Source of the DNA: Bacillota bacterium
GTDB lineage: Bacteria; Bacillota; Clostridia; Lachnospirales; Lachnospiraceae
Length of the DNA: 64,000 nucleotides
Assembly: GCA_023421505.1 (NCBI GenBank)
Contig: JAEZTJ010000079.1
Coordinates: 1 to 64,000 of the forward strand
Direction: 5' to 3'
Shown in pieces: positions 45,001 to 53,220 of this stretch. The notes below the pieces were generated by a model. The model was not told where the DNA came from, did not search any database, and saw nothing but the letters and a program-made list of their open reading frames with translations. Numbering within the stretch: the stretch's first letter is position 1; each line of letters starts with the position of its first letter. Position numbers and translations under genes: made by a program.

Positions 45001-47358
45001 TTAGCTTCACGGTATCAGATGGAATATGACAATTATGCACGAATGGCGGCAAAATCAGTTTACATTCCAGGAAAGCTGCAGGAAGCAATCACGCAGAAGT
45101 ATCAATATGACAGTATCGATAATATAATCAGTACCACTTATTCCGATGGAAGCAGCATAGCTTATGAATTTGACAATGCAGGAAGAATAAAAACAGTAAG
45201 GGATGAAAAGGAAGAGCCGGTAAGCAGCTTTGACTATTATGCGAATGATTTAGTAAAATCAATTAACTATGGTAAAGCAGACAAAATGAGCTATTCCTAT
45301 AATGGGCAGGGCTGGCTTACAAAGCTTGAAAGTGGTCTTATTAAGGAAGAGTTAATTTATGAGGAGAATAAGGATAAAGGGCCCTACACCGGGAAAGTCA
45401 GCGAGGTAGGAATAAGCTTAAAGAAGGAACAGCTGCCAGAGGGGCTACCTAGACAAATGCGATACAAAGTAAAGTATGATGCTTCCGGCAGAATACTTGG
45501 TGCTGCCTGCTTTGCAGACGGAGTATTTAAGCCGGAGCTGTCCTTTGGCACGAATAAGTCCATCGTCTATGATGCAAATGGAAATATACTGGAGTTTGAG
45601 GAAAACAATCAGGTTACAAAGTATACCTATAAGAAGGGCAGCAATCAGTTAACGGGTATATCCGACAGGGAGGATTTATATTCCTATGACGAAAACGGTT
45701 CGGTAATCAAATCCATTCCTAAAGAAATAACTCATATAGAATATTCGGTAAATACAAGCAAGCCACTATCTTTTACCACACCAAATGACAAGATCCGTTT
45801 GGCTTACGACAATAATCAAAAGCGCCTGACAAAGGAGTCGAAGGCTGTTGATCGAATCTATATTCATAATGCATCGGGTAATATTATGGAAGAGATAGAG
45901 CTTCTTGGTGATGGGACAAAACGCACCAGAACCTTTTCCTACAGTCCTTATGGACTGTGCTGTGTGAAGGAGGGAGGTAAGCGCTATTTTACCCATCTGG
46001 ATCATCTGGGCTCGGTGCGTGCAATGGCTGACGAGGAGGGGAAAGCTTTATTAAATCTTCATTATACACCTTACGGAGAAATGCTTGGTCTGGAGCACAG
46101 AAGTGATGACGGAAGGCTGCATTATTTTTTTACCGGCTATGAGTTTGACGAAGAAACCGGTCTGTATTATGCGAAGAGCCGGATGTATGATCCTTCTTTA
46201 AGGCGCTTTTATTCGGTTGATCCGAAGGGAGAATATGCCTCACCCTATCTATACTGCGGTAATAATCCGTTTATGTTCACCGATCCGACAGGAGAGAGCT
46301 CCTGGTGGGCAATATTAATAGGAGCTGTTCTGGGGCTGGCATTAACTCTTGTAGGAGGCATAGCGGGCTGTCTTGCGGTTGGGGCAATAGCCACTACCTC
46401 TACGGCAAGTGCAATCGGATTAACCGTAACCGGTGCTCTTGCAGGAGCCGCCGGTAGTATTGTTGGAACCACAGTCACTGCTGCAATCGATAGTGAGCCT
46501 ATTACCGGTAAGCTGCTGTTATCCTCACTTGCCACAGGTGCAGCAAGCGGTCTGGCGGGTGGCGGAATCGGACTGCTCGGTAAAGGAGTGGCTACGGCAG
46601 CATATGTTGCAGGTAAGAGCCTAACGTATGTTAAAAATATTAGCTTATTGATTTCAGGGGCGGGAGCAGGATTAGCAGGAGGCTTAGCCGGCGGAATTGC
46701 CGGTGCGGCAGTATCAGGAGATTCCTTTTTAAGTGGAAAGACCTGGATGAATATTGCAATTGGTGCGTGCGCAGGAATGGGAACGGGACTGCTTGTCAGT
46801 GGTGCAATGTATAGCTTCTTCGGTAGCATGCCTATCGAATATTACAATGGAGCCGGACAGATGAAGAACACCTTTAGTTTAAATGAAATCGTCACGAAAT
46901 ATCCTAAATACAACAGTAAGGCGAATCAACTCTTTAATAAAAAGACATTTCTTTCCTTCGTTCCGAAAGACCAAATTGAAAGTACCGGGATTTCCATGCT
47001 TAAAAATAATATCAATCCCTTTAACAGCAATGGTAGCTCGGATGTTGCTACGGATACGATTATTGCAGTTCATGGCTTTGGCCGTATGGTATTTCCTGTT
47101 ATTGCGGACAGCCAGGGTAGGGGTTCACATATGATGATTATGTATCAAAAGCAGTTTACGAAGTTGCTCATGCAGGAATATGGAAGTCAACTTGGAGGAA
47201 ATACCCCGGTTAAGCTATTTATCTGCTTTAGTGCCTTCGGATATAAGAGAAATTGCACGGCGCAGGTCTTAGCAAGTGCGTTACGGCGGGAGACTTACGG
47301 AACCAGAGGGGTAACCTATCCCGGAGAGGATAATAAATATCTAAACTTTCACTTTTAG
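39088..47358 (+). CDS. Giant RHS/YD-repeat protein with candidate C-terminal effector domain
   Basis: In this 2756-residue protein the N-terminus (ITNGTVGESVNLFRG, then SLPNKNNLGIHLSALYQS) resembles the entry region of RHS/SpvB-like shells. Many YD-type motifs follow (YDNYARM, YDSIDNI, YDANGNIL). The RHS core runs from HLDHLGSVR (2303-2311) to NNPFMFTDPTG (about 2400). A Gly/Ala hydrophobic stretch covers about 2404-2575 and a unique tail 2576-2756, with VHGFG (H2662) and FICFSAFG (C2713). No secretion signal. GGAGG at 39076 supports 39088; the frame is open from 39019. No immunity gene follows. Confidence 0.9.
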   Translation: MRTGNIPEISPFQYGAITNGTVGESVNLFRGMVSFRYALFSLPNKNNLGIHLSALYQSDVDKLALRRNQEAPTGIMGLGWHFSYARIQCESSFYLPANLRKYYLSYEQSQLPLYLINETWQRGKLDDSFTKDLNSSGITERLIAAFHGQGLYLGAACIITKSSKDIWRLTDSEYDVIYKLAVVEGGEIHIYDGGLQFEGAGADFSRISYYPELECFRVVHADGITELYGGRGEGTINYGVSWDGWSGPSIHSHSQEGIRVQKQCPKAWNLSKQINIWGDTIEYSYVQSLQRVGAEGLEYTKECYLSKIADFFGNTVVLSYGDKLYQDGAGKKIREYADPQKKRPDGRPDAYQSSYETKYLQSIEGFYPDGTLIQRMEFDYSFAFYTNSSSNPYLEGDCVKRLLSAIRLIMPDGREYPPMSFSYNSIGENNSGAIKCIHYSEGAAITYHYAARNLPNCSSRSLRIPAPYTNGKAKTFVGPNYIAVIWSYTGRNRIALYTWVGKWQLYTAQEAFDYFDYNHINAIVKKDYVLIYGWDTAQSTLQYAVYHMDPDVIGGFIASGSKIIKSPLLSFEGGEDFYVINDPGARSIKGYYWNGPERRWKESPSLIEGYSVNKRYLMTSSEGMLTIIDYDIYNGSNTSLTLYYVNEISGFTRALSITLKDLHIYGVQDRLYYSLSSSAGIIAGSFVTDNYSSSFRYQVYIWNLKAESGTLVQTYKKELLCKSGSVTAAEAALWNVNIISDKLITTGGYLLRFNGETWLENNSLLQQVSEQDTKLKFAYGDDTVLSTQLREHEVVGRALIFDPNRNDEAWNNVPVDLYHATPEKIDKSRYMPTCSASFATWDKNVYNLQINHDTDTPFSAVYKTLPDKVDTSAIVNSSPDFLACLARDAEGNRISSLLYGMKNGEIEYVEEKRELFPAPEAEDEKKPLAEQISACGSAFCTYETQDGEYTSSVTLYYFMGDSITNPVTSYQVVRAEIDDGIDKTGAYYQYDERYAACDETGQFIRYYRVWVFPRLDGKKTNGYTQYDYRNSLVGLRADQNPYLNGALDGQLQTVITYNASDVLVSRLDTEYDMSNKVTNPLTGEERNLHGFYMRSSQSTFFKDGVKTHRSYSYDSSSGNQTQTSFESYNARGEKEILVQKSLYGYKVYPSLWYSNRLKEQILDKNEVWTANGDVFLTQAKAVTYRFWDSDALYSDVSVFDLVKDYKWTGSREGKESFDFYDEESNLSYGWQLEGNINLRSSTGLVLEREAPEGMINSVIYDKRGQVEVANFSLAKLANQEALYYGFEEYEAPLEHWQLAAEAVVDGISHTGKRCLCVKYNTITAPLILQVEPQYNDYIISFWSYNTNSSAVLHIIRESGREAVEIMKSPKWQYHFKKLKLSGRETLRFEFMNQSAEDIYIDNVCFHICEAPPRVMVYDKCGGLLTNMMGGYTEYEDYIYDDYDRRAAQLSKDRTALSLQLPYLTGSAQEAFHTVLYCKPMEWSFYDRFYNRGFWLNDWESEDETQWQSRNGSLLHLAGRGWIRPKKVSLTDDYFVSFSIDNEENNSFELVLGQDLSVRWTKTGWVLSDNGQQITKEAKSCGRSIFLYKANIILLLSDGKCIFNSISTANSKEAFSLCADGKLAIQKFMCGVKPQLGIHFTDKTGKLRQGHSLEGNGMTITQTLYDELARVAVSTKPVYFNYSKACLPFVYRYQFVQSFDWRSGVMLGEVADAYPGDEGYPYVRQLFEDTPTGRLIEKGGAGKTYAINLLNPGECHTEKLSYGTNEITYNILKLPLTQYYVTRSIDADGHVKESYRNTAGALVAELIWLDEAKLEFLLTTTDTVYKKEGIEVRTYLPNYYTGSSEQGQEKFVRIARYNYAGLLLSQEDCDSGKTEVFYDQYKRVRFIQNEMLRMNRTVYYKKYDSFHHLTEEGHFTSEWDEELKKKAFTKPDYPAAEDGAIIGQSYSYHSDDQAVNQLGLLTAIQTFDDRGQLASRYQMEYDNYARMAAKSVYIPGKLQEAITQKYQYDSIDNIISTTYSDGSSIAYEFDNAGRIKTVRDEKEEPVSSFDYYANDLVKSINYGKADKMSYSYNGQGWLTKLESGLIKEELIYEENKDKGPYTGKVSEVGISLKKEQLPEGLPRQMRYKVKYDASGRILGAACFADGVFKPELSFGTNKSIVYDANGNILEFEENNQVTKYTYKKGSNQLTGISDREDLYSYDENGSVIKSIPKEITHIEYSVNTSKPLSFTTPNDKIRLAYDNNQKRLTKESKAVDRIYIHNASGNIMEEIELLGDGTKRTRTFSYSPYGLCCVKEGGKRYFTHLDHLGSVRAMADEEGKALLNLHYTPYGEMLGLEHRSDDGRLHYFFTGYEFDEETGLYYAKSRMYDPSLRRFYSVDPKGEYASPYLYCGNNPFMFTDPTGESSWWAILIGAVLGLALTLVGGIAGCLAVGAIATTSTASAIGLTVTGALAGAAGSIVGTTVTAAIDSEPITGKLLLSSLATGAASGLAGGGIGLLGKGVATAAYVAGKSLTYVKNISLLISGAGAGLAGGLAGGIAGAAVSGDSFLSGKTWMNIAIGACAGMGTGLLVSGAMYSFFGSMPIEYYNGAGQMKNTFSLNEIVTKYPKYNSKANQLFNKKTFLSFVPKDQIESTGISMLKNNINPFNSNGSSDVATDTIIAVHGFGRMVFPVIADSQGRGSHMMIMYQKQFTKLLMQEYGSQLGGNTPVKLFICFSAFGYKRNCTAQVLASALRRETYGTRGVTYPGEDNKYLNFHF

Positions 47359-47487
47359 GGTTCCAGGTCCCCTTCGTGTAATTTAGTTAGTTGATTTGCA
47401 CATTCACAATCTATACCAAAGAATTATTCAGGCACAAACTTTGAGATGTGAATTATGCTTTTCTATTCACATTATAATAAATGAAAA

Positions 47488-47539
47488 GCTGGGGCTGTTG
47501 CACTAGCGGTTAAAAAACCGCCAGTGCAACAGCCCCAGC
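47488..47539. terminator. Long hairpin between convergent RHS and chemoreceptor genes
   Basis: The 24-base arms 47488-47511 and 47516-47539 pair at 23 of 24 positions around an AAAA loop. The arms contain GGGGCTGTTGCACT. It lies between convergent stops (47358 and 47565) and probably serves as a bidirectional terminator. There is no outer T-run, so action through hairpin strength or another role is possible. Confidence 0.65.
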
Positions 47540-47564
47540 ATAAACGTATGACTAACGGTACAAG

Positions 47565-49724
47565 TTAATCATCACTTAAACTAAATTTATCAATAACCTC
47601 GGTTCTGGTATAGGTATTACTTTCAGGCGTTTCATTTGCTGCCAGATAATTATAAAGATAGATAATTGGATCATGGCCTTGCCCGAAGGGATCCTGTCCA
47701 AAGGCCTTATGTACAATACCCTTTCTGATAAGGCTTATGACTTCCTCATCATAATTAAAGCAGAAGAGCTTGATATTACCAACTATATTCATTTCTTCCA
47801 TTAATCTTGCAGCACCGCCAGCACCGCCTCCGATGAATAAGACACCCTTTATATTTGGCAGGTAATACAATAATTCCTTTAATTTTTTATAAACCTGTCC
47901 GCTATTTACCATATCATCGACTTCGGAGACGATTTTTATATTTCTGAATTTTGATAAGCTAGCTACAGCCGCATCCCTTCTGATAGAATTGATGGAAGAG
48001 GTGCTGTCACCTTTAAAAATAACAACTTCGCCCTCCTCATTAATGCTTCTGGCAAGAATTTCTCCGGCTAGGGCTCCCTCAGCACGAACATCAGGACCAA
48101 AATAGGAGAGGCGTTTGGAATCATCTGTGATATCGCAGTTATAGGCCATTACAGGGATTTTTTTAAGGTTAGCTTTATCAAAAAATTCTTCTATTCCCTT
48201 AACAAAGCCTGGTAGAATTAGACCATCACAACCCTGATTAATTATTTCATTCATAGTCTCTTTAAAGGTAGAGCTTATCTCATCATAATCAATATACTCA
48301 ATCTCCGCATTCTTGTCCTTAAGCTCATTTTGTGCGTATAAAGCACCTTGTTTTACAGCTTGCCAGAATAAATTGTTATGATAGCCAAGAACAACTAACT
48401 TCAGCTTCCTGGTGCTTAGCTGATCGGTAGGTGATACCGAGGTTTTATATCTCTTAAGGAGATTCTTAATACCGGAGAGCATATTCTTGAGAGTAACAGC
48501 CTGGCTGTTTATCTCTTCGTTTTCTGCAAGCTCCTCCTCTGTTACAGCAGCTACATCCTGAGTGATACTGGATATTTCATTGGAAGCATCATGAAGTACA
48601 ATACCCTGCTCACTGATCTCTTTCGTGTTTTTACTGATCATTAGTGATTCTTCATAAACCTTTTTGATATCCGTATTTAATATATTAGCGTTATTATTGA
48701 TAGTAAAGAAGGAATCCTTAACGGTATTAAATACTTTTTTACTCATAGTAAAGCTTTCTGTTACATTTTCGATACTTTCACTTACTTTAGCGTTACTCTT
48801 AATAATATTCCCAAGCAGATTGTTGATCTGGGTAACACTGTCCTTCGTTGCATCAGATAGTTTATTCATCTCCTGCGCAACCACGGAAAAACCTTTTCCG
48901 GCTTCCCCGGCTCTTGCAGCTTCCACCCGTGAATTCAAGGAGAGTAGATTTAACTGACCGGTGATATTCATAATCAAGTTACCAAACTCATTAATTTCTT
49001 CAAGATTAGTATTTAAAGTTTTAATAAAATCAGAGGTTTCCTCAAGATTGGTTGTTATTACCTTCATCTGATCGTTATAGGTGTTTAGATGTTCAGCACC
49101 ATCTGTAGTTAATTTTACGGTGGTCTCAACAAAGCTCTCGATGGTGCCTAAGGTGGTGGTAATTTTGGAAGCCCCAAGACTCACCTTTTCGATCCCCTCC
49201 AGAGTGCTTTTTGCAATCTTTAATTGCTCCTGAGCCTTTTCAGCTACGACGGACATGTTAGCCGCTATCTGCTCATTGCCTTTGTAGGTCATATCAATAC
49301 TTTTTGTTACCTTATCAACGGCTTCTGATAAGACAATAACATTATTCTTGGTAGACTCAATATAGCTGAGAAGATTACGCTTCATATCATTGAAAGCAGA
49401 GGTAAGTATCTCAAGACCCTTAGTTTTCTCGGTTATAATATCATTAATATTTAAATTGCCCTGAGATAATATGATGGCATTCTGGTTAATCAGGCGGATT
49501 GCCTTCATAAAACGGATTAATTCATATAACAGGAAGCCTGACAGAAGGATAATGATAATTAATATAACCGGAGTAATATAACGAAAGACCTTAGAGAATA
49601 AAAAATTGAAGATAGTAACAAGGAACAATAAACCCGGTACGATTGCTGACAGAGTAAGAATACGCATTTGTGTATTCTTAGCATCAAAAAAAGTCTGCCT
49701 CATTTTCTGTAGTTTTTTTAACAT
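47565..49724 (-). CDS. Chemoreceptor with C-terminal sugar-binding-protein-like domain
   Basis: In this 719-residue protein, two membrane segments (about 21-43 and 52-71) are joined by a very short loop, so there is no outside sensor domain. A coiled-coil methyl-accepting signalling domain follows, with the conserved tip NLLSLNSRVEAARAGEAGKG then FSVVAQEMNKLS. From about 430 to the end lies a type 1 periplasmic-binding-protein fold (KLVVLGYHNNLFWQAVKQGA, GCDGLILPGF, GVLFIGGGAGGA, AFGQDPFGQG). That domain must be cytosolic. Start is ATG at 49724 behind GGGGAGG. Confidence 0.88.
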   Translation of the reverse strand: MLKKLQKMRQTFFDAKNTQMRILTLSAIVPGLLFLVTIFNFLFSKVFRYITPVILIIIILLSGFLLYELIRFMKAIRLINQNAIILSQGNLNINDIITEKTKGLEILTSAFNDMKRNLLSYIESTKNNVIVLSEAVDKVTKSIDMTYKGNEQIAANMSVVAEKAQEQLKIAKSTLEGIEKVSLGASKITTTLGTIESFVETTVKLTTDGAEHLNTYNDQMKVITTNLEETSDFIKTLNTNLEEINEFGNLIMNITGQLNLLSLNSRVEAARAGEAGKGFSVVAQEMNKLSDATKDSVTQINNLLGNIIKSNAKVSESIENVTESFTMSKKVFNTVKDSFFTINNNANILNTDIKKVYEESLMISKNTKEISEQGIVLHDASNEISSITQDVAAVTEEELAENEEINSQAVTLKNMLSGIKNLLKRYKTSVSPTDQLSTRKLKLVVLGYHNNLFWQAVKQGALYAQNELKDKNAEIEYIDYDEISSTFKETMNEIINQGCDGLILPGFVKGIEEFFDKANLKKIPVMAYNCDITDDSKRLSYFGPDVRAEGALAGEILARSINEEGEVVIFKGDSTSSINSIRRDAAVASLSKFRNIKIVSEVDDMVNSGQVYKKLKELLYYLPNIKGVLFIGGGAGGAARLMEEMNIVGNIKLFCFNYDEEVISLIRKGIVHKAFGQDPFGQGHDPIIYLYNYLAANETPESNTYTRTEVIDKFSLSDD

Positions 49725-50145
49725 AAAATACCTCCCCAAATTTAATAAGCACTCCTATTACTTCCTACGCAACATTGTAAACCACTATTCAGATCATTTA
49801 TATAACAACATCGTCAGCTCTAAGTTGTCCTTATATTTGTGAAGCTGATACTGATAATATCACAAATCTGCAAAGAGTCTACGAGAGTGCTCATAATAAT
49901 ATAACTGTATTAAAATACTTAAATCAGGTAGAAATTTTAAAACAGTATACCATTGTAAGTAACATAATATGACAGGTACAGTTATATTTTAACATGTAGT
50001 TTCATAGGATACAATAATGAATTTGGATAAAGGATAAGTTAAATCGACATTCTTTTCTTTTAATGTTAGACCTCGGTTTATTTTTGATTATTATTTTATT
50101 AATATTATACGGATTGTAGATATTTGTATATAAAATAGAGAAATA
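49725..50145. other. AT-rich region upstream of the chemoreceptor and VanZ genes
   Basis: No gene is seen between the divergent genes. An inverted repeat ATTTGTGA (49835-49842) with TCACAAAT (49860-49867) lies about 110 bases from the chemoreceptor start and could be a regulator site. The rest is AT-rich. Confidence 0.35.
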
Positions 50146-50257
50146 ATACTTGTGTAGCAATGAAATTACTTGTGTAACTATGAAATCGTAATACTCGTGT
50201 AAACTATGGAAACATAATACTTGTGTACCTTGACAAATTTCTTGTTTACTATATACT
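50146..50257 (+). promoter_or_regulatory. Promoter with four direct repeats before the VanZ-like gene
   Basis: TTGACA (50230-50235), a 16-base spacer and TATACT (50252-50257) form the promoter. Directly upstream, TACTTGTGTA occurs at 50147, 50167, 50192 (TACTCGTGTA) and 50218, each of the first three followed by an ATGAAA or ATGGAAA-like word. Spacings are 20, 25 and 26 bases. The last copy ends three bases before the -35, a layout typical of activator sites. Confidence 0.75.
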
Positions 50258-50295
50258 TGATGCTCAGAGTATAAAACTAGATAGGTAGGGGAGAA

Positions 50296-50859
50296 ATGTC
50301 AAATATTATAGTAAAAGATATCGTTAACGCCTTTAAACTATATGCACCCTATGCGATTGGAACGGGTGTACTTATTTTAGTATTTATCTATTTGATAATA
50401 AAAATAGTAGATCGGAAGAGTCACGGATTAAGAAATTTTATAGATGTTTATGGAATTAAGCTTATCATCGGTTATATCTTATATATCTACTGCTTTCATG
50501 TCGTATGCATAACCTTTCTGTCGCGAGAGCCAGGCTCTAGGGATAGTTTGGATTTAAAGCTGTTCAGTACATTTTCCAATAACTTTAGTAACAATATATA
50601 TCCAATAGAGAATATACTGCTATTTATTCCTCTGGGTATTTTACTTCCTCATTTTTTAAAATGGTTTCAAAGGGGAATATACTGTTGTTTCATTGGAATA
50701 ATCTTCAGTCTTCTTATTGAACTGAGCCAGTATGCTGCAAAAAGAGGTTATTTTCAAATTGATGACATTCTGACAAATATGACAGGAACAGTTGTGGGAT
50801 ATTTAATATGGTGGATTATTTACAGAATTATTCATATAAAAAAGTATGCAAAACAGTAA
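50296..50859 (+). CDS. VanZ-like family membrane protein
   Basis: This 187-residue protein has about five membrane segments. The block IENILLFIPLGILLPHFLK, then FSLLIELSQYAAKRGYFQIDDILTNMTGTVVGYLIWW is the VanZ-family signature. VanZ gives low teicoplanin resistance in enterococci, but most relatives have no defined role. Binding site GGGGAG. The elaborate promoter suggests a regulated role in envelope physiology. It precedes the Ig-like surface protein, which has its own promoter. Confidence 0.88.
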   Translation: MSNIIVKDIVNAFKLYAPYAIGTGVLILVFIYLIIKIVDRKSHGLRNFIDVYGIKLIIGYILYIYCFHVVCITFLSREPGSRDSLDLKLFSTFSNNFSNNIYPIENILLFIPLGILLPHFLKWFQRGIYCCFIGIIFSLLIELSQYAAKRGYFQIDDILTNMTGTVVGYLIWWIIYRIIHIKKYAKQ

Positions 50860-50935
50860 ATACTTATTTCAACAAAATGCGCTTAATTTCCTACTAATTC
50901 GACGTTAATTTTATTAAAAAATTCCAATTTTCTAC

Positions 50936-50964
50936 TTGACTTTTTACCTCCTTACCATTAATAT
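50936..50964 (+). promoter_or_regulatory. Promoter of the Ig-like surface protein gene
   Basis: TTGACT (50936-50941), a 17-base spacer and TAATAT (50959-50964) lie about 110 bases before the start codon. The leader holds an AAGCCG/CGGCTT hairpin (50989-51012) and a strong AAAAGGAGAGG binding site, fitting an abundant product. Confidence 0.7.
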
Positions 50965-51073
50965 ATTTTTATTAGTTTATATATTTAAAAGCCGTAATCT
51001 GTTACTCGCGGCTTAATGCCTTTAAATATAAAAGTTAATAGGGCGCAATATTTTTTTAAAAGGAGAGGATAAG

Positions 51074-53191
51074 ATGAAAAACCAAATTAGACACACCTGG
51101 AAGAAGGCAATGGCTAAATTGCTGGTTGCTTTAATGCTTATTATGTCAGTGGCAGTTATTACACCTAACACAGCGAAAGCAGCTTCCAAACCCGCTTTAA
51201 CCAAGACAACATTGAGTGTTTTGACAGGAAAGCAATATGATTTAAATGTTAAGAGTAAGGTAGCAAAATCTAAATATGTATGGTCTACCAGCAATGCAAA
51301 GATTGCAACAGTTAATAAGATGGGTGTAGTGAAGGGTGTTAATCAAGGTTCTGCTACTATCACCTGTAAGATTACAACCCCTAAGAAGAATACATATACT
51401 TTAAAATGTGCAGTAGCAGTTATTAAGCCTGCTCAATTAATTACAATTAAGAATAAGGTTACAGCATTAAATGTTGGTCAGAAATATAACTTTGACAGAA
51501 CACTTGCACCTTCTACCTCTAAGGACAAGACAATCTGGACAACCAGCGATGCTTCCATAGCTGCTCCGGATAAGAACGGTAAATTCGTTGCAAAGAAGGC
51601 TGGTACAGTAACAATTACTGCTACTACCTTAAGTGGCGCTAAGGATTCTGTAAAGTTCAAAGTGGTTGATAAAGCTGGTACAGTAACCACTCAGAAGGAA
51701 TTAGATGCGTTACTTGGCAGTGGTGCTGCAAAGATTACGATCAAGACTGCTGAAGCGGTTAATTTCACAATTGCCAATGGCGATTATTCTAAGCAGAAGT
51801 TAGTAGTTGACGCTCCTAAGTCAGATGTTGTTAACAATGGTAAATTTGCTTCTATCACGATTAATCAGATTAAAGCTGATACCTGGTATGAAAGAGCAAC
51901 AGGAAATACTCTGACAGTAGCGGCTGCAAATGCAAGAATCGTTGTGGATGCTGGTGCTAAGGTTACAATTAAAGCTACAGCTGAAGGCGCTAAGTTAATA
52001 ATTGAGAACAACGGAAAAATTGAAGAATTAATTATTGATAAGAAGGCTGAGATCACAATTTCCGGTACCTCCAAAGAAAGCATTAAAATGGTTGCAAATA
52101 TTCCTGGCATCAAAATTACAACCAGTGTTCCGCTTGATTTAGTATGTAATGCTAAGATTGATCTTACACTTTTAAAGGGTGCAGAGGCTACTAAGATACA
52201 AGCAGCTTCAAAGGATGTAATTCCTTATATCTCAGGTAATCTTACCATTAAGGTTACTGTAGGTACAGGTACTAGTGCAACAGAGCAGTCAGTTGTAGGT
52301 ACTCCGATCCAAGAAGGTACTAATGGTGGTTATACAGGTGGCGGTACAGGCGGTAACAATGGCGGATCAGCAAACAGCAAGACATATACTTTGGATAGAT
52401 CCTTATCCGAGATTTCTGAGATGTATGTAACCTATGCTGGTCAGACTTATGTTGTAAGTAAATCAGTTCTTAGTACACTGATTTCTTATCTGGATGCATC
52501 TGCTGATACTTTGAAGACATGGAAGAATACAGTGAAGACCTCACATACCTATGACGGTGATCAGACAGTTACTGTTACAGGTACAGCAGGTAGCAGTACA
52601 AAGAACGTAGAATTTACTGGTGGTCAGTTGGACGGAAGATCATATACAGTAACAGTGAATGATAATGGTTCTGTAACGGTAGTAAGCAATGCAAGCGGTA
52701 TCAGATTTATAGTATACAAGAGTGCAGATAACAGATCCTTAACAATCTCTGATATCCCTGCTGGTCTTTCCTTTACAATTAAAGCTGGTGATACTTTTGT
52801 TCTTGGTCAGCCTTATACTGAATTAAAAGCAATTGATGTAACTTACAATGGTCAGACCTATAAATTAGACTCAGAAGTACTTTCTATGTTAAAGAACTTC
52901 TTAAGTGCAGAAGAATTCTATTTGAAAGTATGGAAAAGTACAACAAATACTTCCAATGCATATGGTAGTGAGGAAGTAACTGTAACTGGTACAAAAGGAA
53001 GTTCTACTAAGACGGTATCCTTCAAGGGTGGTCAGTTAGACGGAAAATCCTATACTGTAACTGTTGCTGATAATGGTGTAGTAACCGTTAAGGGTGTAGC
53101 AGGTACTTACACAATTACTAAGGGTACAGATAATAAATCCTTAACAATCTCAGGAGCACCACAAGGACTTATCTTTACACCTTTATTCTAA
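51074..53191 (+). CDS. Secreted surface protein with Ig-like (BIG2) domains and two C-terminal repeats
   Basis: This 705-residue protein has a signal peptide with cleavage near TAKA-AS (residue 36). Two BIG2-like domains follow (about 40-115 and 118-195: SKYVWSTSNAKIATVNKMGVVKGVNQGSATIT-type). A Lys/Ala-rich beta region runs to about 410, a Gly/Asn linker lies near 415-430, and two homologous repeats of roughly 120 residues (about 437-560 and 580-705) contain VTYAGQTYVVS/VTYNGQTYKLD and GGQLDGRSYTVTV/GGQLDGKSYTVTV. No LPXTG motif or membrane anchor is seen. The ligand is unknown. Confidence 0.85.
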   Translation: MKNQIRHTWKKAMAKLLVALMLIMSVAVITPNTAKAASKPALTKTTLSVLTGKQYDLNVKSKVAKSKYVWSTSNAKIATVNKMGVVKGVNQGSATITCKITTPKKNTYTLKCAVAVIKPAQLITIKNKVTALNVGQKYNFDRTLAPSTSKDKTIWTTSDASIAAPDKNGKFVAKKAGTVTITATTLSGAKDSVKFKVVDKAGTVTTQKELDALLGSGAAKITIKTAEAVNFTIANGDYSKQKLVVDAPKSDVVNNGKFASITINQIKADTWYERATGNTLTVAAANARIVVDAGAKVTIKATAEGAKLIIENNGKIEELIIDKKAEITISGTSKESIKMVANIPGIKITTSVPLDLVCNAKIDLTLLKGAEATKIQAASKDVIPYISGNLTIKVTVGTGTSATEQSVVGTPIQEGTNGGYTGGGTGGNNGGSANSKTYTLDRSLSEISEMYVTYAGQTYVVSKSVLSTLISYLDASADTLKTWKNTVKTSHTYDGDQTVTVTGTAGSSTKNVEFTGGQLDGRSYTVTVNDNGSVTVVSNASGIRFIVYKSADNRSLTISDIPAGLSFTIKAGDTFVLGQPYTELKAIDVTYNGQTYKLDSEVLSMLKNFLSAEEFYLKVWKSTTNTSNAYGSEEVTVTGTKGSSTKTVSFKGGQLDGKSYTVTVADNGVVTVKGVAGTYTITKGTDNKSLTISGAPQGLIFTPLF

Positions 53192-53220
53192 AACATAAGA
53201 CAAAACAGATTAGTAATATT

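Noticed and set aside
46245..46829. 194-codon minus-strand frame inside the RHS gene
   Set aside because: It mirrors the Gly/Ala-rich stretch of the RHS frame; no binding site and strong coding signal on the plus strand.
47488..47539. IS6-type insertion sequence ends
   Set aside because: The arm word recalls IS6 terminal repeats, but the arms face each other across four bases and no transposase is present.
50146..50227. CRISPR array or plasmid-type iterons
   Set aside because: The repeats are only 10 bases with partial extension, spacers are not uniform, and no cas or replication gene is near. A promoter control site fits better.
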